A stretch of 40,512 bases of DNA from VMFP01 sp964630025 (GTDB taxonomy: Bacteria > Patescibacteriota > Andersenbacteria > UBA10190 > CAIZMI01). Shown here in pieces: positions 15,600 through 23,454 of this stretch. Numbering within the stretch: the stretch's first letter is position 1; the number at the start of each line of letters is the position of its first letter. The stretch is taken from NCBI GenBank assembly GCA_964630025.1, contig CAZVRG010000006.1, forward strand, positions 1-40,512, given 5' to 3'. Below the pieces are notes generated by a model. It worked only from the letters and a program-made list of their open reading frames with translations. It was not told the origin of the DNA and did no database searches. Position numbers and translations under genes: made by a program.

Positions 15600-16007
15600 T
15601 CAGCGATCGCCGACGAATGGAAAGCGCTTCATGAATGCCGCCGGCGACCCTATGAGCACGCCTCGGTCCCATCGTGGTTGCGCGTGCGTGCGGCGAGAAG
15701 CTCGGTGACGAAGCGGAAAGAGGCGGCGATAGCCAGGACGCTCGGCATCGAGCCACCGATCTACCCGCCGGATGAGATTCGGGCTGACATGAAGCGCATC
15801 CTGAATCATCCGGTAGCTTTGGCCGCCAAGGAGGCGTGCCGCGATTTCAAGTCGGCGCACAAGCACTGTGCGTTCCGTCTTGGTAAGGAAATACCGAAGA
15901 AGGATGAGGGTATCGGTTCCGCGACGCTTCTCGAAGAGATCACGAAGCAGCGTCAGCGCCCGTTGGTCGGCCGCGAGCGAAATCTCTACTGATCGTCTTC
16001 GTGGCAT
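15600..16007 (-). CDS. TrpR/YerC-YecD-like DNA-binding regulator
   Basis: 135 residues. Residues ~35-86 match the Trp-repressor-like fold seen in YerC/YecD: LLRYFLTKTERTVLVRRLEIAARLLGGQSYRMIQDALHVSPNLIRRVDRWL, with the helix-turn-helix around GQSYRMIQDALHVSPNLI. The Arg-rich C-terminal ~40 residues are an extension beyond the usual ~100. The ATG at 16005-16007 is preferred; an ATG at 16014-16016 would lie inside the palindrome. That palindrome is directly upstream and includes a possible -10 TATCAT, the expected layout for autorepression. The ligand, if any, is unknown. The gene is divergent from the RNase Z-like gene. Confidence 0.87.
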   Translation of the reverse strand: MPRRRSVEISLAADQRALTLLRDLFEKRRGTDTLILLRYFLTKTERTVLVRRLEIAARLLGGQSYRMIQDALHVSPNLIRRVDRWLDAERPGYRRLFPLRHRASRRTHAQPRWDRGVLIGSPAAFMKRFPFVGDR

Positions 16008-16008
16008 T

Positions 16009-16026
16009 GCTATCATTCATGATAGC
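16009..16026. promoter_or_regulatory. 18-bp palindrome, candidate YerC-like operator, site 2
   Basis: GCTATCA-TTCA-TGATAGC, 2 bases upstream of the YerC-like ATG and in the divergent region shared with the RNase Z-like gene. Near-identity with site 1 (17 of 18 bases) and the position over the start region suggest autoregulation. Confidence 0.78.
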
Positions 16027-16083
16027 AGACGCACACAGGAGTGCATTGCAACACTGTCTGGTACGCTCTGGTATGCTAGTGAT

Positions 16084-16983
16084 GTGCCATCACCTGAGGC
16101 GGTATCAAGATCAGCTGATCTCTTCACATTCCCGGAACCGCTCGCGTCGAATCTCGAGGGGTTCGCCGCGCCGTTTTCCAGCTGGTTTTTGTACACCCCC
16201 GCCCGTGCGCTTCTCGACGCGGGTGAAGGCATTGCAAGCCGCTTAGGGAACCGCGTATTTGTGCCCGAAGTCGTCTTTCTCACACATGCACACTATGATC
16301 ACATTGCCGGACTCACGGGATTTCTTCTCGCCCGCACGTCCGCTCGCGGAGACGACGAAAAACCGCTCACCATCTATTATCCGGAAATCGCCGAACGCAA
16401 TTTCGCCAATTTGCGCGGATACGTCGATACGGTCGTACGCAGAAAAACATTTCCGCTCACGTGGAAAGCCGTTGCTATTGGGGAGCGCATTCCGGTGCGT
16501 CATTGGTTCGTCGAACCGTTCGCAACGAAGCACTCCGTGCCCTCCGCCGGATACCGTTTTCTCGAGATGCGACGTCGCTTGCGTCCCGCGTTCCAGGGGA
16601 AGCTCCCGCAAGAAATCATCCAGCTAAAAAAAGAACAGGGTGACGATACGCTCCACGAAGAGTACGCGCACGTCGTTCTTGCCATGACGGGAGACACGGG
16701 CCCGAGCATTGATGGATCACTCTTCACGAATGCCGACGTGCTCGTCCACGAAGCAACATTCCTCAAGCCGGAAGATCGGGAAGGCGATGACCACGCAACG
16801 GCGGAAGATGCATTCATCCTCGCGCGCAATGCGCACGTGAAAACGCTCGTGCTCTATCACATCAGCCAACGGTATTGGCGACGCGACATGCAGCGCGTCA
16901 TTCCCGCGCTGCAAAAAAAGACCGGCTACCAAGGCCGCGTCGTAGTCGTCGCCGGATTCACGCACCCCGACGGGTTTTACTAA
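16084..16983 (+). CDS. RNase Z-like metallo-beta-lactamase-fold nuclease
   Basis: 299 residues from GTG 16084. Motifs in RNase Z order are LLDAGEG (43-49), the metal site THAHYDH (H68, H70, D72, H73), KHSVPSAGYRF, AMTGDTG, HEATF, DDHATAEDA and LYHISQRYW, equivalent to the family's HEATF, HST and LTHxSxRY. RNase Z cuts the 3' trailer of tRNA precursors; all three tRNAs in this window encode CCA, so it could serve CCA-lacking tRNAs or other RNAs. An extended -10 TGG-TATGCT (16072-16077) lies 6 bases before the GTG, which supports this start and a leaderless mRNA. The 3' end overlaps the next gene by 4 bases. Confidence 0.83.
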   Translation: MPSPEAVSRSADLFTFPEPLASNLEGFAAPFSSWFLYTPARALLDAGEGIASRLGNRVFVPEVVFLTHAHYDHIAGLTGFLLARTSARGDDEKPLTIYYPEIAERNFANLRGYVDTVVRRKTFPLTWKAVAIGERIPVRHWFVEPFATKHSVPSAGYRFLEMRRRLRPAFQGKLPQEIIQLKKEQGDDTLHEEYAHVVLAMTGDTGPSIDGSLFTNADVLVHEATFLKPEDREGDDHATAEDAFILARNAHVKTLVLYHISQRYWRRDMQRVIPALQKKTGYQGRVVVVAGFTHPDGFY

Positions 16984-17273
16984 TTCCTTCCATTCTTCGC
17001 GAGGTTGGAAAGCTTCGTGAGGTTGATCGTGACGGACACAATAATCACCGAGAGGATAAGCGCGTAGAGGAACTTCGCGATGATGCCGCTTGCGGAAGGG
17101 AAATACTCACGGAAAACAGATTGAATGGCGTCATTCCACGCAAGCGCGGCGACCAGCCCGAGCGCGGACGTTGCGAGGGTGAGGAGCTGCGCGGAAATCT
17201 CGCCGGTCAGTCCTTTCACCCAACGGACGACCGGACCAACACGCGCAAAATTTCCGTGTTCTTCAATGGTCAT
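16980..17273 (-). CDS. DUF5654-type small membrane protein
   Basis: 97 residues from ATG 17271-17273. Two membrane segments (TLATSALGLVAALAW, ~30-46, and KFLYALILSVIIVSVTINL, ~67-85) flank NDAIQSVFREYF. The LVAALAWNDAIQ signature matches DUF5654, known mainly from Patescibacteria and archaea, without assigned function. TAGGAT lies 11 bases before the ATG. It converges on the RNase Z-like gene with a 4-base overlap and follows clpC at 44 bases. Confidence 0.78.
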   Translation of the reverse strand: MTIEEHGNFARVGPVVRWVKGLTGEISAQLLTLATSALGLVAALAWNDAIQSVFREYFPSASGIIAKFLYALILSVIIVSVTINLTKLSNLAKNGRN

Positions 17274-17317
17274 ACGCGACACGCATCCTACAGACGATCG
17301 TGAAGAGACACAAGAGC

Positions 17318-20026
17318 TTACGCAGTCGCAAGCGCGGTGCGCTTCGAGGCAGACGTGCCGACCTCTTCAAACGTCACGTCATCACCGCGAAGCACAGCGC
17401 GGATAAACGCACCCTTCGGGAATTGGCCGGACAATAGCGCTGTTGCGAGCGGCGTCTCCAGACGCCGCTGAATTTCCCGCTTGAGCGGGCGCGCCCCAAA
17501 ACTCGGATCAAATCCATCTTGCGCCAAGCGGTTTCGCACATCCGCAGCGATCTCCAGACCAACACCTTGCGCGTGCACGCGACGCACGACATCCGCAAGA
17601 AGGAGATCGGCGATCTTCTGCACGTGCTCTTTCGCGAGCGCGTGGAAGACAACAATCTCATCGAGACGATTCAAGAACTCCGGGCGGAACACGTCTTTCA
17701 AATGCTCGAGAAGGGCCTGCTTTAACTTTTTCCATTCTTCCGGCTCTGGGGTGCCGGCACTGGTCGCTTCATGAATCGCTTTGCTCCCCACGTTACTCGT
17801 CGCAATGAGCACGGTGTTTTTGAAATCCACCGTGCGGCCCTTGCCGTCTGTGAGCCGACCATCGTCGAGAACTTGCAACAGCACGTTCATCACATCGGGA
17901 TGCGCCTTTTCAATTTCATCGAGAAGAATGACCGCGTAGGGACGACGGCGAACGCGTTCTGTCAGTTGCCCGCCTTCTTCGTGCCCCACATACCCCGGCG
18001 GACTGCCGATCAGTCGCGCCACGGCATGCTTTTCCATGTACTCGCTCATATCCATACGCACAAGCGACTCCTCGCTGCCGAACAGCGCTTCCGCAAGCGT
18101 CCGCGCAAGTTCGGTTTTTCCCACGCCCGTCGGCCCAAGGAAAAGAAATGATCCGATCGGCCGCTTGGGGTCTTTGAGTCCTGCCCGTGCGCGGCGCATG
18201 GCCTCCGCAACGGCACGGATTGCTTCATCCTGCGCGACAACGCGCCGATGCAGGATTTCTTCCAACCGCAGCAATCGATCCAGCTCTGTGGGAGTGACGT
18301 GCTCAAGCGGAATGCCCGTCCACTGCGCAACGATCGCGGCAATATCCGCAGCGCCAACGGTGAGTTCGGATGTCCCGCGTTTTGTCTCCCACGATTCGCG
18401 GAGCGTCTGAATCTCCTCTTCCAGCTCTTTGATCTGCGCAGCAAGCGTTTTCACCTTGTCGCTCTTCTTGGCGCGCTGCGCTGCTGTGCGCTCCCGCTTT
18501 ATGCGCTTCAGGTGTTCTTCTTTCTCCGCAAGCGCATCCGGCGCTTTCAGGCCCTGCAAACGCACGCGCGCCGCTGCCTCATCCATCACGTCAATGGCTT
18601 TGTCCGGGAGAAAACGATCCCGCAGGTACTTATCCGTGAGATGCACCGCCGCCTGAATCGCCTCATCGAGAATACGCACCTTGTGGTGTGCTTCGTATTT
18701 ATCGCGAATGCCGCGGAGAATCTCCACGGTGGCATCCGCAGACGGCTCCGCAACAAAGATGGGTTGGAAACGACGCTCCAGCGCCGCGTCTTTCTCGATG
18801 TGCTTGCGATATTCGTTCAGCGTGGTCGCGCCAATCGCCTGCAAATCGCCGCGTGCAAGCGGCGGCTTCAGAATATTGGCGGCATCCATCGCGCCGCTCT
18901 CTCCCGTCGCGCCGGCACCAACGAGAGTATGCAGTTCGTCCAAGAACAGAACGATGTTCTTTTTCGCCTGCTCAATTTCTCCCACAACTTTCTTTAGGCG
19001 TTCCTCAAATTCCCCGCGATACTTTGTGCCGGCGAGCAGCGACGCAAGATCAAGGGCGACCACGCGCTTTCCATGCAACACCTCCGGCACATTGCCGGAC
19101 AGAATGCGGAGCGCAAGTCCTTCGACAATCGCGGTTTTTCCTGTGCCCGGTTCGCCAATCAGCACGGGATTGCTTTTCGTTCGCCGGCTCAAAATCTGCA
19201 CGATGCGTTCGATTTCCTCCGCGCGACCGATCACGGGATCCAGTTTGCCTTCTTTTGCAAGCACCGAGAGATCACGCGAATATAGATCGAGTGTCGGCGT
19301 GGTGCTCTTTTCGGCCACAGGGCCTTCTTTTTTTCCTTTCGGACCAACAAGGGACAAAAGCGCCTGTCGCGCGGCGGTTTCGGTGACACCAAGCTTGCGC
19401 AGCGTCTGCGCGGCAAATCCTTCTCCTTCGAGAAGAAGTCCTACCAACAGGTGCTCCGACCCAATGTAGTCATGCTCCAGATCACGAGAGACATGGAATG
19501 CAAGCTCAATAGCTTGTTTTGCGCGGGGCGAGAGGTCAAGAATCGTCTCCTTTTTCTCCCCGTTCTTCTGCGCGTTCGCGGCGATGTACTGCACCAGATC
19601 GTCCGGTTTGATGTGCAATGCGCGGAGAAGCTTTGCGCCTGCTTCCGGTTCTTCTGCAATGGCGACGAGCAGATCCTCCGTATCAATGGCGGATGCACCG
19701 CGACCGGCGGCATGCTGCGCGGCTTGTTGGAGCACGCGCTTTGCACGCTCCGCAAAAAGCTCGAGAAGATTCACGCCTTCGACATCGACATGCCGTGCAC
19801 CGTTGGTCCGGCGCCGCCGCGGCGCAACCTTTTCGCTTTCCTCCTCATCAAAGAAGGAACCAAACCCGGGAAACGCAGATCGCAGCAACCCAAACGGACT
19901 CCCGAACCCCTCGAGATCCGCTGCGCAGGCATGACAGAGTTGTGTTCGCACTTCCCGCTGACCACCCGAACGAAGCACGGTGACAGCAGCAGGACGAGCG
20001 CGACAGGAATCACAGAGTTTCGGCAT
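17318..20026 (-). CDS. clpC: Clp ATPase with N-terminal zinc finger (ClpC/ClpE-like)
   Basis: 902 residues. Order: C4 zinc finger (C5, C8, C31, C34), linker, Clp_N repeats (~88-228), AAA+ domain 1 (Walker A GEPGTGKT 291-298, Walker B VLFLDE), a short middle domain with a UVR-like charged helix (~500-545), AAA+ domain 2 (Walker A GPTGVGKT 631-638, Walker B ILLDE, TSNVG 743-747), then the Clp C-terminal domain. The zinc finger recalls ClpE, the rest ClpC. Between TSNVG and RPEFLNR (781-787), where ClpP-binding forms carry VGF or IGF, I see only SAGT, so pairing with ClpP is doubtful. The ATG sits one base after an arm of the 13-bp inverted repeat. It unfolds or disaggregates proteins with ATP. 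Confidence 0.94.
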   Translation of the reverse strand: MPKLCDSCRARPAAVTVLRSGGQREVRTQLCHACAADLEGFGSPFGLLRSAFPGFGSFFDEEESEKVAPRRRRTNGARHVDVEGVNLLELFAERAKRVLQQAAQHAAGRGASAIDTEDLLVAIAEEPEAGAKLLRALHIKPDDLVQYIAANAQKNGEKKETILDLSPRAKQAIELAFHVSRDLEHDYIGSEHLLVGLLLEGEGFAAQTLRKLGVTETAARQALLSLVGPKGKKEGPVAEKSTTPTLDLYSRDLSVLAKEGKLDPVIGRAEEIERIVQILSRRTKSNPVLIGEPGTGKTAIVEGLALRILSGNVPEVLHGKRVVALDLASLLAGTKYRGEFEERLKKVVGEIEQAKKNIVLFLDELHTLVGAGATGESGAMDAANILKPPLARGDLQAIGATTLNEYRKHIEKDAALERRFQPIFVAEPSADATVEILRGIRDKYEAHHKVRILDEAIQAAVHLTDKYLRDRFLPDKAIDVMDEAAARVRLQGLKAPDALAEKEEHLKRIKRERTAAQRAKKSDKVKTLAAQIKELEEEIQTLRESWETKRGTSELTVGAADIAAIVAQWTGIPLEHVTPTELDRLLRLEEILHRRVVAQDEAIRAVAEAMRRARAGLKDPKRPIGSFLFLGPTGVGKTELARTLAEALFGSEESLVRMDMSEYMEKHAVARLIGSPPGYVGHEEGGQLTERVRRRPYAVILLDEIEKAHPDVMNVLLQVLDDGRLTDGKGRTVDFKNTVLIATSNVGSKAIHEATSAGTPEPEEWKKLKQALLEHLKDVFRPEFLNRLDEIVVFHALAKEHVQKIADLLLADVVRRVHAQGVGLEIAADVRNRLAQDGFDPSFGARPLKREIQRRLETPLATALLSGQFPKGAFIRAVLRGDDVTFEEVGTSASKRTALATA

Positions 20027-20027
20027 A

Positions 20028-20149
20028 CCCCGTTAGAAACGTATGCGAAAAAGCGTGCGGTACGCTTTTTCGCGAAGCGAAGTGTAAAGCTGGTATTTCA
20101 TGTGGGGAGTGTACTGAAGAGGAATGGAATCATGGTGTTTCTAACGGGG
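20028..20149. promoter_or_regulatory. 13-bp inverted-repeat element, copy 3 (clpC)
   Basis: CCCCGTTAGAAAC (20028-20040) and GTTTCTAACGGGG (20137-20149) are perfect inverted repeats 96 bases apart. The inner arm touches the clpC start (GGGGT-ATG). Two TACACT hexamers on the minus strand (20109-20114 and 20081-20086) lie between the arms and are the likely -10 boxes, so the distal arm would be upstream of the transcript and the proximal arm inside the leader. Confidence 0.8.
20045..20073. promoter_or_regulatory. 12-bp perfect hairpin in the clpC leader
   Basis: GCGAAAAAGCGT and ACGCTTTTTCGC pair perfectly around a 5-base loop, 18 bases before the clpC start codon. A heat-labile A/T-rich middle flanked by GC clamps could act as a leader switch for a heat-shock gene. 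It is also symmetrical enough to be a weak bidirectional terminator. Confidence 0.6.
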
Positions 20150-20310
20150 CATGTCGGGCACTAGTATTCCTCAAAAAACACTCACAGTCAAGGAAAATTG
20201 GTATGCCCGGCTTCATCCGGCTTCGCTGTACTTCGCCGAGACTTCGCCGGCGGCATCCGGCTTAGATGAACAATCACGGCTTCCTCCCGCCCAAGGCGGG
20301 CCGAATCGAA

Positions 20311-20395
20311 TGGTGAGGACGGAGGGAGTCGAACCCTCACCCCTTGCGGGACCAGTTCCTAAAACTGGCGCGTATGCCAATTCCGCCACGTCCCC
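20311..20395 (-). tRNA. tRNA-Leu (UAG)
   Basis: 85 bases with a long variable arm (CCCGC-AA-GGGG type), as expected for class II leucine tRNA. Acceptor stem GGGGACG pairs with CGTCCTC, discriminator A is at 20314, and CCA is encoded at 20311-20313. Anticodon loop TTTAGGA holds UAG, reading CUN codons. The 3' flank (about 20195-20300) contains the same GTATGCCCGGCTTC repeat found beside tRNA-His. Confidence 0.96.
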
Positions 20396-20426
20396 CGCAC
20401 GCGTAGTCTCCCTCATGAAGCGGTGC

Positions 20427-20455
20427 TTGACAAGATGTACTCTCTATGATACAAA
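20427..20455 (+). promoter_or_regulatory. Candidate promoter of the proline-rich protein gene
   Basis: A consensus TTGACA (20427-20432) is followed after 17 bases by TACAAA (20450-20455); a better hexamer TATGAT (20445-20450) has only 12-base spacing. A hairpin CGGATCC-TTGGT-GGATCCG (20477-20495) lies in the leader. The -35 is convincing, the -10 less so. Confidence 0.5.
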
Positions 20456-20531
20456 AACCCCTCCAAAAACGGAGTGCGGATCCTTGGTGGATCCGTATGG
20501 CTCTTTCCCCAATTGAGATTGAGAGGGTTTT

Positions 20532-21941
20532 ATGCGAACGTTTGTTGTGCTTGCCGCTTTGTGCGCGGCGATCTTGATTGTCGCATCCAACGCGGATGCG
20601 GCAAAACCGACGGTGTCCGCCCCGCGGCCTACCGTTTCGCGGCCCGCCGCGGTGGCACCGCGACCGACAGCATCGTTCTCCAGACCGGCCGCTCCGAGGC
20701 CAACAGTCAGTTCCTACCGGCCCCCCACGACCACGGCGTATGTGGCCAGGCCCGTCACACCTGCGGCTCCCCGTAGCGTGACACCGTCGGCCTACAAGCC
20801 GGCGGTATCGCCTCCGCGCTCGTTTACGACGCAGAGGCCCCTTGCCGCGACACCGTACAGTCCGTCATCGGCGCCGCGTCCAACGGTGTCCGGTCCTCGT
20901 CCGATTACGACAAGTAGACCGCTTGCGGCGACACCGTACACTCCGCCGCCTCCCAGGCCGGCCCCGAGTTACACACCGCCTCCTGCGAGGCCGTCGGCTC
21001 CGCCGCCGTGCCCGCAGAAGAAACCGGTGGTGGCAAAGAGACCACCGCCTCCCCCTGCGAAGCAGCCCCCGCTTCCGCTACCCCCGCCGCAACCGGTTGT
21101 GTACCCACAAACGATTACGGCCCAGAAAACGTTCGCGCCCACGTTTGCCCCATCAGAGACGTTCGCGCCCGTGAATACGCATGCGCCTGTCTTTGCACCG
21201 CAAAGCAGCAATGTGTATGCACCGACAACCACGAAGGCGTTTAATTTTGCGCCCGCGCTAAGCCTCAGCAGCGCGGGAAGCGGCGGCGGAGGAAGCAGCT
21301 ACGGCCTCCCGCCGTGTCCTCCCTCCTACGGGCCGCCTCCCTGTCCGGCTCCGTACCCCGAGGCTCCGGCCCCGTGTCCCCAGCCGGAACAGCCACCGTG
21401 TCCGAACGGCATGTGTCCGAAGGTCTACACCAACGGATGGTGGAAGATCGAGGGGTGCTGGGTTTGGGTTTTTGACGGACACTTCTATCGGTTCGTCAAC
21501 AACCAGTGGTATGTCGGCGGACAGCCGATCCCTGCGGGGAAAATGCCTCTGGGAAACTGGTGGCAAGGTATTCCTCCGGAAGTCCCGATCGTTCCTCCTT
21601 CGGGAGCGCCGGGGACAGCACCGGCGATGCCGCAAGCCGCTCCGCTTGGTGCATCACAACTTCCGGATCGGGAGACGCTCCACCTGGAGCTGCTCGCGAT
21701 GAAGTACGGGACGACAGTCGAGGAAGTGCGCCGGCGTCTTGGCAGCGATGCGAAGACACAGCCGGTCACACCCCCGACCGCTCCTTTGCAAAAACAGCAG
21801 GAAGTCCTGCCCCCGGAAGCGCAGAAGACGCAGTCAGATGCCGATCTGGTGGCGCGTGCACGCAAGCACTACGGTGCCGCGAGCGACACGACTGTCTCCC
21901 AGACCGCCAGGCAGGATGCCGTGACGGTCGCCAAGAAGTAA
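20532..21941 (+). CDS. Secreted proline-rich, low-complexity protein
   Basis: 469 residues. A signal peptide (MRTFVVLAALCAAILIVASNADA, cleavage likely after ADA at 23) leads a Pro/Ala/Ser/Thr region with repeats such as PRPTVS and RPLAATPY, then PPCP and FAP repeats (TFAPTFAPSETFAP). A compact Trp-rich segment (NGWWKIEGCWVWVFDGHFYRFVNNQWYVGG, ~295-330) is the only folded-looking part, followed by a charged helix (ETLHLELLAMKYGTTVEEVRRRLG). GAGAGGG sits 5 bases before the ATG. Function unknown; the composition suggests an extracellular stalk, cell-wall linker or adhesin. A strong terminator follows. Low complexity makes similarity searching unreliable. Confidence 0.82.
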   Translation: MRTFVVLAALCAAILIVASNADAAKPTVSAPRPTVSRPAAVAPRPTASFSRPAAPRPTVSSYRPPTTTAYVARPVTPAAPRSVTPSAYKPAVSPPRSFTTQRPLAATPYSPSSAPRPTVSGPRPITTSRPLAATPYTPPPPRPAPSYTPPPARPSAPPPCPQKKPVVAKRPPPPPAKQPPLPLPPPQPVVYPQTITAQKTFAPTFAPSETFAPVNTHAPVFAPQSSNVYAPTTTKAFNFAPALSLSSAGSGGGGSSYGLPPCPPSYGPPPCPAPYPEAPAPCPQPEQPPCPNGMCPKVYTNGWWKIEGCWVWVFDGHFYRFVNNQWYVGGQPIPAGKMPLGNWWQGIPPEVPIVPPSGAPGTAPAMPQAAPLGASQLPDRETLHLELLAMKYGTTVEEVRRRLGSDAKTQPVTPPTAPLQKQQEVLPPEAQKTQSDADLVARARKHYGAASDTTVSQTARQDAVTVAKK

Positions 21942-21968
21942 CCCTCAGCCAATTCGGCTGACTCTCTA

Positions 21969-22007
21969 ACGCCCTGTACGTGACACACGTGCAGGGCGTT
22001 TTCTTTG
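21969..22007 (+). terminator. Rho-independent terminator of the proline-rich protein gene
   Basis: A 14-bp stem (ACGCCCTGTACGTG with CACGTGCAGGGCGT, one wobble) and a 3-base loop are followed by TTTCTTT, 27 bases after the stop codon. Confidence 0.93.
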
Positions 22008-22024
22008 TACGCTGCGCGCAACTG

Positions 22025-22053
22025 TTGACAGAACGTCGGTTTTGCACTACTCT
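22025..22053 (+). promoter_or_regulatory. Sigma-70-type promoter of the gene at 22125
   Basis: TTGACA (22025-22030), 17-base spacer, TACTCT (22048-22053). It lies between the preceding terminator and the gene, giving a leader of about 65 bases. Confidence 0.72.
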
Positions 22054-22124
22054 CGGGTACTCGGTGTTCCGAGAAGTGTTCTGTACCAATCCGGTTTGTA
22101 GCTCCCCTTTCATGAAGGAGAAGA

Positions 22125-23441
22125 ATGATGGAACTGACTCGCGAGGACGGCCGTCCAGTCGAGGCACTGCTTCGGCTGGCAAACCGTCACGGCATCACGA
22201 CAACAGATCAGATGACAGCAAAAGAGTTGTCGGACGCAGTCCAAGAAAACTGGATCCGCAAAACGGAGCACCAGTACCAGATTCCCGAGGGCCCTCCCGC
22301 TCCGGAAGACATGTCCCTCCTGGAAGACCTCTGGCTTATCGGGGCACGAACGGCTCCACCGGGACACTTCGACGGCGCGCTCATCCTCGGTGGCACAGTC
22401 ACCGCTGTCCGAAAACGGCTGGGCTTCCTTGCCGAGCAGCATCGCCAGGGCATGACCGTCACCACGGTGTATCTTCTGGGCGGCGCCCGTCCACTCGACA
22501 AGGACAAGGAAAGTCCGACGGCGCTGTGTACCCAAGCGGAACTCCCGTTCAAGGAAGACTGGGCGGCTCCGAGCACGCTGCCGACGACGGAGGCGGAGAT
22601 GATGAAGCTCGTGTTCGACCAATCGCTTCTCCCAAAGGAGTGGCAGGACGTGCTCATTAACGCGCCCCTGCAAACCACCGCGGATGGGAAGACGAGACAC
22701 CCGAACACGACAGATACGCTTGTCGAGTTGCGGAAGACCAATCCGCGGCCGGGAACGTATCTCGTGGTGTCGAGTCAGCCCTATGTCACCCGCCAGACCA
22801 TCAACGCCCAACAGGCATTGCCGGAAAGTGCGGATGTGGGCATTGGGTACGCGGCTCCGCAGACGACAGCACTGAAGGGATTCTTGGACGAGGTGGCACG
22901 GCTGCTGTACGAAGAAGTGGCGCTTGCGGAAGCGAGTACCGCTCCTTCTTCTCCTGCGCCCCTGCCCACGGGAGGCAGCGATGCGAACGCGCCTGCTGCT
23001 CCGGCGCCGGAAGCGCCACCCGCTGCGACGGCGAACCCGCCGGAAACGATTCTGACCGAGACGAAGCGGATCGCGGAAGAAGCGGCAAGCAACGCCCAGC
23101 AAGCGACGCTGCAAAGAATCGCAACGCTGGAGGACGCTGTCGCCGGCCTTCGGGCCGACGTGCAGAAAAAATGGGAGGACCTTCCCAACCTTTTCGCGGC
23201 GGCTGTGACGGCAAGCTCGCCGAGCTCGCCAACGCCCTCAAAGGCGCCCGATGCGCCGCTGCCAGCAGCCCCCATGCCTGCGCCGGCTCCCGCGTCTCTG
23301 ACTCCGCCGGAAGCTCGCCCGCCGATCCGGCAGGAACCGGCATCAGACGAGCTGAGCTGGCGCACGCTCGGGATCGTTGCCGCGGTGTTCGTCCTGTTCA
23401 TTCTTGGAGGAAGCTACGCGGTCATCGAGTACCTGTTGTAG
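22125..23441 (+). CDS. Tail-anchored protein with DUF218/YdcF-like head (tentative)
   Basis: 438 residues. The N-terminal ~265 residues recall DUF218/YdcF proteins: FDGALILGGTVTAVRKRLGFL, an acidic TEAEMMKLVF helix, TTDTLVELRKT and TYLVVSSQPYVTRQTINAQQALP follow that family's order. This is weak and read by eye. A Pro/Ala-rich linker (~275-300) leads to a helical stretch (ETKRIAEEAASNAQQATLQRIATLEDAVAGLRADVQKKWEDL, ~305-346) likely to form a coiled coil, another Pro/Ala linker, and a C-terminal membrane segment (LGIVAAVFVLFILGGSYAVIEYLL). So the head would be cytoplasmic. AAGGAG lies 4 bases before the first of two adjacent ATGs. It has its own promoter and terminator. Confidence 0.75.
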   Translation: MMELTREDGRPVEALLRLANRHGITTTDQMTAKELSDAVQENWIRKTEHQYQIPEGPPAPEDMSLLEDLWLIGARTAPPGHFDGALILGGTVTAVRKRLGFLAEQHRQGMTVTTVYLLGGARPLDKDKESPTALCTQAELPFKEDWAAPSTLPTTEAEMMKLVFDQSLLPKEWQDVLINAPLQTTADGKTRHPNTTDTLVELRKTNPRPGTYLVVSSQPYVTRQTINAQQALPESADVGIGYAAPQTTALKGFLDEVARLLYEEVALAEASTAPSSPAPLPTGGSDANAPAAPAPEAPPAATANPPETILTETKRIAEEAASNAQQATLQRIATLEDAVAGLRADVQKKWEDLPNLFAAAVTASSPSSPTPSKAPDAPLPAAPMPAPAPASLTPPEARPPIRQEPASDELSWRTLGIVAAVFVLFILGGSYAVIEYLL

Positions 23442-23454
23442 CAACGCTGTTCAC

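Noticed and set aside
15678..15992. 104-residue plus-strand frame opposite the YerC-like gene
   Set aside because: Antisense shadow; the minus-strand product has a clear TrpR-like fold and operator context.
7979..20149. CRISPR array made of the repeated 13-mers
   Set aside because: Only paired inverted arms at three distant loci, no direct repeats with spacers, no cas genes.
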